In this document: piece by piece, positions 8,323 through 16,924 of the stretch | How positions within the stretch are numbered: position 1 is the first letter of the stretch | Layout of the letters: each line of letters begins with the position of its first letter | Assembly (NCBI GenBank): GCA_050011895.1 | Contig: JBEKIF010000022.1 | Coordinates: 12,852 to 76,851, forward strand | Length of the DNA: 64,000 bases | From: DATBGO01 sp050011895 | GTDB lineage: Bacteria; Actinomycetota; Actinomycetes; Streptosporangiales; Streptosporangiaceae | Direction: 5' to 3' | Position numbers and translations under genes: made by a program | The notes under the pieces: generated by a model | Told to the model about the DNA's origin: nothing | What the model saw: the letters and a program-made list of their open reading frames with translations, nothing else | Databases searched by the model: none

Positions 8323-9849
8323 ATGCGAAGGTACGTGCCGATCGCCGCGGCTGCCGCGGCCCTTGCGATAGCGGGCTGCACCGCCGGCTCAGCGGCCTCG
8401 GCACAGGCGCCGCCTGCGCCGGTGTCCGCACGTCTCGCGCTGGACTGGCATCCCTGCACCGAGCAGGGGGCGCAGCTGCAGTGCGCGAGCCTGCGGGTGC
8501 CGCTGGACTACGGCCGGCCTGATGGCACGAAAATCACCCTGGCGCTGTCCGAGGCACCCGCGACGGCCCCGGCGGACAAGCGCCAGGGCATCCTGCTCGT
8601 CAACCCGGGCGGCCCTGGTGCCAGCGGCCTGAGCTTGGCCGCGTTCGTGGCCAGCGGGCTGACGCCGTCGGTCGCTTCCGAATACGACATCATCGGCTTC
8701 GACACCCGCGGGGTCGGGTCATCGGTGCCGGCGATCAGCTGCGACCCGTCGTTCTTCGCCGGCGTCCGGCCCAACTACATCCCGGCCACCAAGGCGGCCG
8801 AGCAGGTGCAGGTCAACCGCGCGAAAGCGTACGCCGCCGACTGCGGGCGGAAGTACGGCTGGCTGCTGCCGTACCTGACAAGCGAGAACATCGCCAGGGA
8901 CATGGATTCCATCCGGGCTGCCCTGGGCCAGCAGAAACTCAGCTACTTCGGTTATTCCTACGGCACCTACCTCGGCCAGGTGTACGCCACGCTCTTCCCG
9001 GCCCGGGTGCGCCGGATGGTGCTGGACAGCATCGTCGATCCGGCCGGTGTCTGGTACGCGGACAACATCAGCCAGGACTACGCCTTCGAGGGCCGGCTGA
9101 AGGCGTTCTTCGCCTGGGTGGCCGGCTATGCAGGCCGTTATCGTCTCGGCACCACGCAGGCTCAGGTAAGCGCCGCCTGGTACCTGGCGCGGGCCCGCCT
9201 GGCCGCGCATCCGATCATCGGCCCGGCCGGGCCGATGATCGGCCCGGACGAGTACGACGACACGTTCCTCACCGGCGGCTACGCGAACGCCTACTGGCCG
9301 GCCCTCGCCGATGCGCTGGCCGCCTACCTGCACGGTGCCGCCACCAGCCCGCTGATCAGCGCCTACGAGCAGGTGGGCAAGCAGAACAGTAACGAGTTCG
9401 CTGTCTATAACGCCGTCGAGTGCGCTGATGTCGGGTGGCCGCGCAACTGGGCCAGGTGGGACTCTGACACCAGGAAGGTCTATGCCACCGCCCCGTTCCA
9501 GGCATGGGATAACGCATGGTTCAACGCGGCCTGCGCATTCTGGCCAGTCCACGGACCGGCCAGGCCGCTGCAGATCCGCGGGGCCGGCCTGCCGCCGATC
9601 CTGATGATCCAGGGCACCCTGGACCCGGCGACCCCGTACGCCGGCGCCCAGGTGGCACACCGGCTGCTGCCCAGCGCCCGGATGGTGGTGGTAGCCGGCG
9701 GCGGCAACCACGGCCAGTCGCTCGCGGACCCGCCCAACGCCTGCGTGAACAACTACCTCAACGGCTACCTGGCCACCGGGGCGGTGCCGGCGAAACCGGG
9801 TCTGGTCAACGCGGTCTGCCCGGCTTTGCCGCCGCCGCCCGGCGGCTGA
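8323..9849 (+). CDS. Exported lipoprotein peptidase of the alpha/beta-hydrolase S33 family (TAP-like)
   Basis: Residues 1-19 form a lipoprotein signal (MRRYVPI, an Ala-rich core, then lipobox LAIAGC with Cys19), so the mature protein is anchored outside the membrane. The hydrolase domain has oxyanion loop NPGGPGASG, nucleophile elbow GYSYG (Ser about 212), acid in GTLDPATPY (about 436) and histidine in GGGNHGQS (about 463). The last 100 residues match the TAP-like C-terminal domain of Streptomyces tripeptidyl aminopeptidases and SlpD/SlpE. The likely role is trimming peptides from exported proteins at the cell surface. Length (508 aa) is normal. It sits between ispG and the GNAT gene, where M. 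tuberculosis has no insertion. Confidence 0.88.
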   Translation: MRRYVPIAAAAAALAIAGCTAGSAASAQAPPAPVSARLALDWHPCTEQGAQLQCASLRVPLDYGRPDGTKITLALSEAPATAPADKRQGILLVNPGGPGASGLSLAAFVASGLTPSVASEYDIIGFDTRGVGSSVPAISCDPSFFAGVRPNYIPATKAAEQVQVNRAKAYAADCGRKYGWLLPYLTSENIARDMDSIRAALGQQKLSYFGYSYGTYLGQVYATLFPARVRRMVLDSIVDPAGVWYADNISQDYAFEGRLKAFFAWVAGYAGRYRLGTTQAQVSAAWYLARARLAAHPIIGPAGPMIGPDEYDDTFLTGGYANAYWPALADALAAYLHGAATSPLISAYEQVGKQNSNEFAVYNAVECADVGWPRNWARWDSDTRKVYATAPFQAWDNAWFNAACAFWPVHGPARPLQIRGAGLPPILMIQGTLDPATPYAGAQVAHRLLPSARMVVVAGGGNHGQSLADPPNACVNNYLNGYLATGAVPAKPGLVNAVCPALPPPPGG

Positions 9850-9894
9850 CCGCCCGCAGCGGGAACCAGCCGAGCGGCAACGGACGCATGCCGT

Positions 9895-9900
9895 TAGGCT
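9895..9900 (+). promoter_or_regulatory. Candidate -10 (TAGGCT) of leaderless GNAT transcript
   Basis: TAGGCT ends six bases before GTG 9907 and no Shine-Dalgarno is present, so transcription would begin at the start codon. Confidence 0.45.
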
Positions 9901-9906
9901 GAATGC

Positions 9907-10764
9907 GTGCTGCGCACCAAGGCACGGCGATCGTCGTCGTTGCGCCTGCTGACCGATCGTGATCGGGATGAGGCACTCGTCATCTGTGACCGCGATCCGG
10001 TCGCCAATGTCTTTGTCGGCTCGCGGGTACGCGGCGCCGGGCTGGACGCCAGCAGGCTCGGCGCGCAGGTCTGGGGCTACGCTGAGGGCGCCCAGCTAGT
10101 CTCGCTGTGCTATTCAGGCGCCAACCTGGTGCCGGTCGCCCCGACGCCCGCGGCCCTCACGGCGTTCGCGGAGCGGGCCAGGCTGCAGGGCCGCCGGTGC
10201 TCGTCGATCGTCGGGCCCGCGGCGGCGGTCCAGGATCTCTGGGGCATGCTCGCGCCGTACTGGGGCACGCCGCGCGAGGTCAGGTCGGCGCAGCCGGTCA
10301 TGGAGATCGCCGCAGACCCGCTGGTAGCCCCCGACCCCCTGGTGCGCGCGGTCCGCCATGATGAAGTGGACGTGCTGATGCCCGCGTGCGTCGCCATGTT
10401 CACCGAGGAGGTCGGTGTCTCGCCGGTGGGACCTGACGGCGGGGCGGCGTACCGGGCGCGGGTCGTCGAGCTGGTCAGGGCGCGGCGCTCGTTCGCCAGG
10501 ATCGAGGCCGGCGAGGTGGTCTTCAAGGCGGAGATCGGCGCGGTGACGCCGCTGGTCTGCCAGGTCCAGGGCGTCTGGGTGCCGCCGGCGCTTCGCGGCC
10601 GCGGGCACGCCAGCCGGGGCATGGCGGCAGTGGTCGCCGAGGCGCTTCGCTCGGTCGCGCCCGTGGTCAGCCTTTATGTGAACGACTACAACGCGCCGGC
10701 GCGGGCGGCCTACCGGCGGGTCGGTTTCACCGAGACGAGCACCTTCACGTCGGTACTGTTCTGA
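9907..10764 (+). CDS. GNAT-family N-acetyltransferase with DUF4081-like N-terminus
   Basis: A 285-aa two-domain protein. The N-terminal half looks like DUF4081, and the C-terminal half (from about residue 145) is a GNAT fold with acetyl-CoA loop VPPALRGRGHASRGM and end motif YNAPARAAYRRVGF. It corresponds in position and type to Rv2867c, which follows gcpE/ispG in M. tuberculosis. Substrate unknown. It is followed by a 16-bp perfect hairpin. No Shine-Dalgarno precedes GTG 9907; a -10-like TAGGCT does. Confidence 0.88.
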   Translation: MLRTKARRSSSLRLLTDRDRDEALVICDRDPVANVFVGSRVRGAGLDASRLGAQVWGYAEGAQLVSLCYSGANLVPVAPTPAALTAFAERARLQGRRCSSIVGPAAAVQDLWGMLAPYWGTPREVRSAQPVMEIAADPLVAPDPLVRAVRHDEVDVLMPACVAMFTEEVGVSPVGPDGGAAYRARVVELVRARRSFARIEAGEVVFKAEIGAVTPLVCQVQGVWVPPALRGRGHASRGMAAVVAEALRSVAPVVSLYVNDYNAPARAAYRRVGFTETSTFTSVLF

Positions 10765-10818
10765 CTGCGCAAATCTGACTGCGCACAAGGGACCCGCCGC
10801 CGAAAGCGCCCGGCAAGT

Positions 10819-10857
10819 CCCGTCGCTCGGCCGGCCCGCTCCCGGCCGAGCGACGGG
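10819..10857 (+). terminator. 16-bp perfect hairpin after the GNAT gene
   Basis: Arms 10819-10834 and 10842-10857 are perfectly complementary around a seven-base loop, 55 bases past the GNAT stop. Probably the terminator closing the ispG-GNAT side before the next promoter. Confidence 0.75.
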
Positions 10858-10994
10858 AGCCCAGTGGCCGCCCGGCGTTCCCGGTGCTCCCCGCCATTCG
10901 CCCGGGGTCGCCAGGCAGCCAATGTCCTTGGGCTCGCGGACGTAGGCTACCGGGAAGAGATCGCACTAAGTTCGCAACGATCAGAAGAGATCCC

Positions 10995-11993
10995 GTGACC
11001 GAGCCGCCGTCTGCCGCCGGCCGCCGGGCCGCTGCCCGGTACCTGGTTGAGCTGCTGCTCCGGCCGGGGCGCTACCGCCGCCTGTGGGAGAAGTTCGCTG
11101 AGCGCACCAGGCCGGGCGAGATCAATCAGCTGGCGGTGGCCGAAACCCTCGCCCACCACCTGTGGGATTTCCCCCGCTCGCCGAGCGACACCGACGTGCT
11201 CCCGCGCCAGCTCAAGGACACCGTCGCCAGGGCCTTGTCTGGACGGCTGCTAAGCCGTTCAACGCTGTCGCTGTTCATCGACGCGTTCGGGTTCTCCGAC
11301 GATGAGGCGCTCCGGCTGTGGCGGCTCTGGCAGGGATCGGGCGCGATCAGCGTCCTGTCCGGGCCCAGGGCGATGCCGTCGGACAAGATGGCCGAGGTCG
11401 CGGCCGCCCTTGGCCCGCGCAGGCACCAGACGGTGTCCATGCACGATCACGTCTATGTCGGGGCCGACGGCCGGCTGGCCCGCACCCGCACGCTCCAGGT
11501 CGTGGAAGCGATAACGGAAGGGCTGGACCGCGTCCCCTACCTGTACGACACGAGCGTGCTGACCCTTGAAGTGGGCCAGGGCTGCGCGAGGCCGGCCGGG
11601 CCGCTCTATCAGATCAGGGCGGGCGTCTTCGCCATCGACATCCCGCTCGCCAAGTCGCTGGCCGTGGGAGAGACGCTCACGCTCGAGTACCTGACCACCT
11701 ACCATTACCCGGGCGACCTCCTTGACCCGCAGGAATGCGAGTTCCGGCGGGCCGCCATGGGGCGCCTGGAGAACTTCGACATGCGGGTGGAATTTCATCA
11801 GGACATGCTGCCCGCGGCGGTCTGGTGGTCGGTCTGGGACGGCGTGGACGGCGACATCGCCGAGAGCGAGCTCGTCACCCTCGACAGCCAGCATTCCGTC
11901 CACCGTTACCTGCGATTCCTTGAGCGGACCGTGGTCGGCTTCCACTGGTCATGGCAGCACGACGCCGCCGGGCGGCCGGCAATATCCCGTTGA
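10995..11993 (+). CDS. Unrecognised 332-aa actinobacterial protein, possible helix-turn-helix N-terminus
   Basis: I do not recognise a named family. GTG 10995 was chosen because AGAAGAGA lies at proper spacing. Residues 1-120 are helical and basic, and LLSRSTLSLFIDAFGFSDD at about residue 85-103 resembles the HTH-like segment found at the front of some actinobacterial signalling proteins. The C-terminal 190 residues look beta-rich with many aromatics (WWSVWDG, FHWSWQH) and no catalytic motif. There is no signal peptide or membrane helix. It lies between the GNAT terminator and helD, same strand, 70 bases upstream. A regulatory or ligand-binding role is only a guess. Confidence 0.7.
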   Translation: MTEPPSAAGRRAAARYLVELLLRPGRYRRLWEKFAERTRPGEINQLAVAETLAHHLWDFPRSPSDTDVLPRQLKDTVARALSGRLLSRSTLSLFIDAFGFSDDEALRLWRLWQGSGAISVLSGPRAMPSDKMAEVAAALGPRRHQTVSMHDHVYVGADGRLARTRTLQVVEAITEGLDRVPYLYDTSVLTLEVGQGCARPAGPLYQIRAGVFAIDIPLAKSLAVGETLTLEYLTTYHYPGDLLDPQECEFRRAAMGRLENFDMRVEFHQDMLPAAVWWSVWDGVDGDIAESELVTLDSQHSVHRYLRFLERTVVGFHWSWQHDAAGRPAISR

Positions 11994-12064
11994 GCTGCGG
12001 CTCGGGCCGCTGGTAGGCTCTCGACCCTTGTGCCAATCCCCGATCAGATAAGGAGATGACGTCC

Positions 12065-14248
12065 ATGCCTGCGGCCAGCAGAACCGGCCAGCAGACTACG
12101 GCGGCCGGCCAGCGGGGGCACTCCGGTCACCCGCGCCCGCCAGGAGCTGACCCGGCCGGCGTGCTCGCGGCAGAACGCGAGCATATGCGACAGTCCAGGC
12201 AGTACCTGCGGCTGATGCGCGAGGACGTGCTCTCACTTCGCGCGCTCGGCGGCGACCCGGTCTCGGAGGAATACCTGAAGGCCGCCCTGTACCGGCGCGC
12301 CGAAGCGCTGCAGGACCTCCCCGATACGCCGCTGTTCTTCGGCAGGCTGGATTTCGCGCCCGGGGCGGGCCCGCTGGGCGGCCAGCCAGGCGGCGACCCG
12401 GCAGGACGCGAGCGATTCCATATCGGGCGGCGCCATGTGCACGATCCGGCGGGCCGCGCGGCGGTCATCGACTGGCGGGCCCCGGTCTCCCGGGCCTTCT
12501 ACCGGGCCAGCAGCACTGAGCCGATGGGACTGGCCAGGCGGCGCAGGTTCGGCTTCGCGGGCGGGGAGCTGAGCGCTTACGAGGATGAGGAGTTCGGCCC
12601 GGGCGCCGGTCGGCAGCCGGCCGGCAGCGGCCCGGCGGACGACTCACCGGCCCAGGTCAGCCGCATTCTTATCGAGGAAATCGAGCGGCCGAGATCTGGT
12701 CCGATGCGCGATATCGTCGCCACCATCCAGCCGGACCAGGACGACATCGTGCGGGCTGATGCGGATCAGACAGTATGCGTGCAGGGCGCGCCAGGCACCG
12801 GCAAGACCGCTGTCGGCCTGCACCGGATCGCCTACCTGCTGTATGCGAACCGGGAGCGGATGGGCCGCGGCGGGGTCCTGGTGGTGGGGCCGAACCGCGG
12901 CTTCCTCTCCTACATCCGTGGCGTGCTGCCCGCGCTGGGCGAGGTGAGCGTGACGCAGGTGACGGTCGCCGATCTCGTCGCGACCGTTCCGGTGCGCACC
13001 GCCGACACTGGCTTGGCGGCGCGGGTCAAGGCGGATGCGCGGATGGCGGAGGTGCTCCGCCGGGCGCTGTGGGCCCAGCTGGCCGAGCCCGGCGAGGCGA
13101 TCATGCTGCCGCGCGGGGCGCGCCGCTGGCGGGTTTCCGCCGTCGAGCTCGCCGGGCAGGTAGCCGAGCTCAGGGCCCGCGGGGTGCGCTACGGCGCTGG
13201 CCGCGGCATGCTGGCGCACCGGATCGCCCACCTCATCCTCACCAAGATGGAGGCGGCCGGTGAGCCATGTGACGACCAGACCCATGAGGCGGTCCGGCGG
13301 ACCACGCAGGTGCGGGCCGCAGTCGATGCCAGCTGGCCGAAGGCGGACCCGGTCCGGCTGGTGATCCGCCTGCTCTCCGATGCCGGGGCGCTGAGCCGGG
13401 CCGCCTCGGGCCTGCTGGACCCGGCCGAGCAGCAGGCGATTACCTGGAGTAAGCCAGCCCGGGGGCCGGCGTCGGCACCCTGGTCGGCCGCCGACGCCGT
13501 GCTCGTTGATGAGGCAGCCGACTTGATCGAGCGGACTCCGAGCCTGGCGCACGTCGTGGTGGACGAGGCGCAGGATCTCTCGCCGATGGAATGCCGGGCG
13601 ATTGGCCGCAGGTGCGCCACCGGGTCGGCGACGGTGCTCGGCGACCTGGCCCAGGGCACTACCCCATGGGCCGCGGCGAGCTGGCAGCAGCTACTCGGGC
13701 ACCTGGGCAAGCAGGACACCGGGGTGCAGGTCCTGGACACCGGCTACCGGGTCCCGCGCCAGATTCTCGATTTCGCCAGCAGGCTGCTCGGCCACATCGC
13801 CCCTGGCCTGACCGCGGCCAGGTCGCTGCGGCAGGATCCGGGTTCGCTAGTGATCACCCAGGCGGCCGGCGGCCTGCTGCCCGGCGCTCTCGCCTCGGCC
13901 TGCACTGAGGCGCTCCGCGGCCCGGGCTCGGCCGCCGTGATCGCGGCCGACGATCAGATCGGCCCGCTGTCGGGGACGCTGCGCAAGGCGGGGGTCCCGC
14001 ACTCGGTCCTCAATGATGATCCGGGCCGTGCGTCGCTCCTGCTGGTGCCGGTCACGCTGGCCAAGGGACTGGAATTCGACCAGGTCATCGTCGTCGAGCC
14101 AGGCCGGATCGCGGCCGCGGAGGCCCGCGGCCTGCAGCGGCTGTACGTCGCGCTGACCCGGGCGGTATCGCGGCTCATCGTGCTGCACGCTGAGCCGCTC
14201 CCGGCACCGTTGCGCCAGGCCGATGTGGCGCCGGCTACATCTCCTTGA
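12065..14248 (+). CDS. helD: HelD/HelR-type RNA-polymerase-recycling ATPase
   Basis: UvrD-like superfamily 1 ATPase of 727 aa, about the size of M. smegmatis HelD (736 aa). An N-terminal helical region (AAEREHMRQSRQYLRLMRED) would enter the RNA polymerase secondary channel. Walker A GAPGTGKTAVG is near residue 240, the DEAQ box VVVDEAQDLSP near 498, and the last motif LYVALTRAVSRLIVLHAE near 690. The family displaces nucleic acid from stalled RNA polymerase, and HelR members confer rifamycin tolerance. ATG 12065 is preferred over ATG 12056, which touches the AAGGAG ribosome-binding site. No rifamycin-associated palindrome was seen upstream. The last 14 bases overlap the convergent XRE gene. 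Confidence 0.9.
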   Translation: MPAASRTGQQTTAAGQRGHSGHPRPPGADPAGVLAAEREHMRQSRQYLRLMREDVLSLRALGGDPVSEEYLKAALYRRAEALQDLPDTPLFFGRLDFAPGAGPLGGQPGGDPAGRERFHIGRRHVHDPAGRAAVIDWRAPVSRAFYRASSTEPMGLARRRRFGFAGGELSAYEDEEFGPGAGRQPAGSGPADDSPAQVSRILIEEIERPRSGPMRDIVATIQPDQDDIVRADADQTVCVQGAPGTGKTAVGLHRIAYLLYANRERMGRGGVLVVGPNRGFLSYIRGVLPALGEVSVTQVTVADLVATVPVRTADTGLAARVKADARMAEVLRRALWAQLAEPGEAIMLPRGARRWRVSAVELAGQVAELRARGVRYGAGRGMLAHRIAHLILTKMEAAGEPCDDQTHEAVRRTTQVRAAVDASWPKADPVRLVIRLLSDAGALSRAASGLLDPAEQQAITWSKPARGPASAPWSAADAVLVDEAADLIERTPSLAHVVVDEAQDLSPMECRAIGRRCATGSATVLGDLAQGTTPWAAASWQQLLGHLGKQDTGVQVLDTGYRVPRQILDFASRLLGHIAPGLTAARSLRQDPGSLVITQAAGGLLPGALASACTEALRGPGSAAVIAADDQIGPLSGTLRKAGVPHSVLNDDPGRASLLLVPVTLAKGLEFDQVIVVEPGRIAAAEARGLQRLYVALTRAVSRLIVLHAEPLPAPLRQADVAPATSP

Positions 14249-15089
14249 GCACGGCGGCGATCAGCGCGGCCGAGTCGTCGAAGGACAGCGCGGTCGCGCG
14301 CAGGTGATTGAAGAACACGTTATAGCGGTCCACCTCGGCGCCGTCCTCCACGTACAGGGCGCTGGTCAGGTCCTCCAGGTAGACGACGTCGGGATCTACC
14401 CGCTCGGGGAAAACCAGGATGACGAACGGCCTGCCCATGGCCGGGTGCGCGCCGCCGCCGAACGGGATGATCTGGACCGCCACGTTCTTCAGGCTGGCCA
14501 GGTCGAGCAAATGCTCTAGCTGCAGGCGCATCAGCCCGGCGCCGCCGACCCGGCGGCGCAGCGCCGCCTCGTCGAGCACCGCCCACAGGCGCGGCGGATC
14601 ATTCCTGGTGAGCGCGGGCTGCCTGGCCATCAGCAGCGCGACCCTGCGGTCGATGTCGTCGGCGGGGCTGCTCATCAGTCCCGCGCTGATCACCGTCCGG
14701 GCGTAGTCCTCGGTCTGCAGCAGCCCGGGAATGAGGCTGACCTCGTAGATCCGGATCTCCGACGCCGAGCTCTCCAGGCCAAGATAGGTGGCGAACTGGG
14801 GCTGAATGGTGTCGCTGTAGGCGTGCCACCAGCCCTTCTGCCGGGAGTCCCTGGCCAGCTGCACCAGGCTCTCGCGCTGCTGCGGCGGCACGCCGTACAG
14901 CTCGAGCATGTCGCGCACATCGCGAGGCGAGACCGACACCCGGCCAGTCTCCACGCGGCTGATCTTGGACGCTGAGCATTCCAGATGGTCGGCCACCTCT
15001 TCGCAGGTGAGTTTCGCCGCCTCGCGGAGCCTGCGCAGTTCTAGGGCGAGCCGGCGCCGCCGGACCGTCGGGCTCTGCTCACTGGCCAT
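14235..15089 (-). CDS. XRE-family regulator with DUF5753 (Scr1/WhiJ-like)
   Basis: A 284-aa regulator: HTH at about residues 12-70 (LRREAAKLTCEEVADHLECSASKISR region), then DUF5753 with the diagnostic IYEVSLIPGLLQTEDYAR. Such proteins usually pair with a DUF397 protein and control development or antibiotic genes in actinomycetes. ATG 15089 is fixed by GGGAGGTG seven bases upstream; the frame stays open further up but has no better start. No DUF397 gene is present; the divergent neighbour encodes a different 103-aa protein. Its 3' end overlaps helD by 14 bases on the opposite strand. Confidence 0.9.
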   Translation of the reverse strand: MASEQSPTVRRRRLALELRRLREAAKLTCEEVADHLECSASKISRVETGRVSVSPRDVRDMLELYGVPPQQRESLVQLARDSRQKGWWHAYSDTIQPQFATYLGLESSASEIRIYEVSLIPGLLQTEDYARTVISAGLMSSPADDIDRRVALLMARQPALTRNDPPRLWAVLDEAALRRRVGGAGLMRLQLEHLLDLASLKNVAVQIIPFGGGAHPAMGRPFVILVFPERVDPDVVYLEDLTSALYVEDGAEVDRYNVFFNHLRATALSFDDSAALIAAVLKEM

Positions 15090-15308
15090 GTGCACCTCCC
15101 GCCGGATCTCCGCGTGTGGGGGAACAAGTGTGGCCGGTAGCAGGCCACGCCGTCCAGTTTGATCTGATCCGACACGAGGAATGTGAACGGCACGCGACCT
15201 GCGAGTTTCGCGATGCATGTTGCAATTAGCATCGAGCACGGGCATGCTGAGTAATTATCACTCTACGCTTCTTAGCGATTACGAAGTGTCACGCGAGGTA
15301 TCACGCAG
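15090..15308. promoter_or_regulatory. Divergent control region between XRE regulator and 103-aa gene
   Basis: 219 bases with an AT-richer core at about 15215-15290 (TTGCAATTAGCAT, GAGTAATTATCACTC). GCATG and CATGC arms bracket 15212-15245, and TCACGC is directly repeated just before the 103-aa start. It must carry promoters for both genes and probably the XRE operator; no exact boxes are assigned. Confidence 0.4.
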
Positions 15309-15620
15309 ATGACGATAGAGACTCAGCAGGCCTCCGGGCCCGCGCCGCTCTGGCACGCCTACCTGGACAGGCTGGAGGGACTCGCTGAGGAACTGGCCCG
15401 ACACGGCCTGCGCGCCCGCCTCATGACCCCGCCCGGGCGCGTTCCCAGCCTCCATGTGGTGAACCCGTCGGCGTCGGCGCTCGCCGAGGATATCTACGCG
15501 GGGCGGAGCCAGGATGGCACCTGGTGGTTCTGGTGGTCCTGGGCTGAGCGGATCGCCACCGAGGACGACCTGGACGGCGCTGCCGCGCTCATCCAGCGCG
15601 TCCTGGCCGCTGGCGGGTAG
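15309..15620 (+). CDS. Conserved 103-aa actinobacterial protein paired with XRE/DUF5753 regulator
   Basis: Small acidic protein, no signal peptide. Visible features are a helical N-terminus (LEELAEELARHGLRAR-type), LHVVNPSASALAEDI, a Trp-rich patch (GTWWFWWSWAERIA) and a C-terminal helix. Similar small proteins occur divergently from DUF5753 regulators in actinomycetes, in place of DUF397. Function unknown; binding to the regulator or its ligand is an inference from position only. The start is the first ATG, with GCGAGG upstream. Confidence 0.75.
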   Translation: MTIETQQASGPAPLWHAYLDRLEGLAEELARHGLRARLMTPPGRVPSLHVVNPSASALAEDIYAGRSQDGTWWFWWSWAERIATEDDLDGAAALIQRVLAAGG

Positions 15621-15664
15621 CAGCCAGCCCCCGACGGCTCACGGCCGGCGGCCGGGCGCAGGCC

Positions 15665-15709
15665 CGCGATCAGGCGCAGCCCGCGATCAGGCTCGGGCCG
15701 CGATCAGGC
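15665..15709. repeat. Three 11-bp direct repeats, 17-bp period
   Basis: CGCGATCAGGC occurs at 15665, 15682 and 15699, exactly 17 bases apart, at the shared 3' side of the 103-aa gene and the DUF4439 gene. The last copy covers the DUF4439 stop codon. Confidence 0.8.
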
Positions 15710-16183
15710 TCGGGCCCGCGGCCCGGGGCGCAGCACGCTCGCTGGCAGCCCGGGGAAGGCCACCGTGGTGCCGCGCCAGCGGGCAGCGCTCAGCGCTGCG
15801 GCCCGCAGCCGCACGGCGCCGAAGTGCCTGACCGCGGGCGCGCTGACCGCCACCAGCCCCAGGTAAGCAGTGGCAACCCGATCCTCGATCACGATCGCAA
15901 GCGAGACCGCGTCGCGTGCCGTGAGCACCGGCCCGGGCAGCCGGTAAGCGGCCGCCGCGGCCTGCGGCTGGGTCCCGAGGGATCTCAGCATTGACTCGAG
16001 GTCATCGCGGGCCACCTGATGCGCTATCCAGTCGCTGGTCGCGGCGGCCTGCCCGGCACCGGCCAGGTGGGCACCGACCACCCCGTAGCCGTAGATCGCG
16101 GCATGCTCGGCGGCCAGGGCGGACTGCAGGGCGGCCACGCCGCTGCCTGCTGCTGCCGGTGACCGGGCGGCGGACGCGTTCAT
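15704..16183 (-). CDS. DUF4439 ferritin-like four-helix protein
   Basis: A 159-aa protein with the DUF4439 pattern: helix ALQSALAAEHAAIYGYGVVG at about residues 17-36, a second helix with DWIAHQVARDDLESML, and a third with AIVIEDRVATAYLGLV. Glu and His residues on these helices suggest a ferritin-like fold, though a di-iron site is not proven. DUF4439 genes are conserved upstream of rimP in actinobacteria, as here. The ATG overlaps the stop of the lipoprotein gene (ATGA), so both form one unit transcribed away from rimP. Function unknown. Confidence 0.85.
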   Translation of the reverse strand: MNASAARSPAAAGSGVAALQSALAAEHAAIYGYGVVGAHLAGAGQAAATSDWIAHQVARDDLESMLRSLGTQPQAAAAAYRLPGPVLTARDAVSLAIVIEDRVATAYLGLVAVSAPAVRHFGAVRLRAAALSAARWRGTTVAFPGLPASVLRPGPRARA

Positions 16184-16797
16184 CCCGCGTTCGCGCCCGC
16201 GGCCAGGATGGCTGCATGCGTCGCCTCGGATGCCGAGATGCTGGCCAACAGCTGGGCAAGGGAGGCCGGAGCCACGCCGAGCCGGGTCAGCAGGGCATCC
16301 GATGCATCCTGCTCGGCGGCGCGCAGGAAGGCGATGGCTGCGGCGGGGCTGGCTGGCACGACGGGCTCGGCCGGCACTACGGGCTTACCCGGCGCGGCAG
16401 GCTGGCCCGGGCCGGTGGCCGACGGGCTGGCAGGCAGGGCGGCGGCGGCCGCGGCGCCGGCTGGCACGATCAGGCGGGACCGCAGCTGAGCCAGGTGCGC
16501 GCGATGCTCGGCCAGTACCGGCTCCAGGATCGCCGCGTGGCCGTCGGCGCGGGCCGGCCCCAGGACCGCCTCGTAGCGTGCGATCATCAGCCGCTCCCTG
16601 GCTATCGCCGCCTTAAGCAGGCCGACATCGGCGGCTGGCGCCGGCGGGGTGCCGAGTGCGCCCACACCCTTGCACCCGGTGACCGCGAGGAGCGGCAGCG
16701 CGGCGGACGCCGCGAGCATCACTCGCCGTGTTGGTCCTGCAGGCACGGATCCTCCAGCCGTGGCGCGCTCCGATGGCCGCATGCGGCCTCTCAGCAT
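16180..16797 (-). CDS. Tat-type lipoprotein with ferritin-like helices
   Basis: 205 aa (ATG 16797) or 200 aa (ATG 16782, which has GAGAGG upstream). The N-terminus has a twin-arginine-like PTRRVMLAASAALPLLAV followed by lipobox VTGC, so it is probably exported and lipid-anchored. Two helical segments carry paired acids and histidines (IARERLMIARYEAVLG and LAEHRAHLAQLRSRL), separated by a Pro/Ala/Val linker of about 50 residues from a last helix pair (ISASEATHAAILA). It resembles a split ferritin-like bundle and is translationally coupled to the DUF4439 gene, suggesting partners. Role unknown. Confidence 0.75.
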   Translation of the reverse strand: MLRGRMRPSERATAGGSVPAGPTRRVMLAASAALPLLAVTGCKGVGALGTPPAPAADVGLLKAAIARERLMIARYEAVLGPARADGHAAILEPVLAEHRAHLAQLRSRLIVPAGAAAAAALPASPSATGPGQPAAPGKPVVPAEPVVPASPAAAIAFLRAAEQDASDALLTRLGVAPASLAQLLASISASEATHAAILAAGANAG

Positions 16798-16924
16798 TTC
16801 ATGTGATCGCCGCCGGTCCCCCGGCTATCAGCGTGGCAAGCAGGCTAGGGCCCTGCATGGCTGCGTCCCGGTTAGGCTAGATCCCGGTCAGGGCCACAGC
16901 ACAAGTGGCGGCGAGGAGGTCGTT

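Noticed and set aside
11994..12064. Rifamycin-associated element upstream of helD
   Set aside because: No long inverted repeat of the known type is present before the ribosome-binding site.
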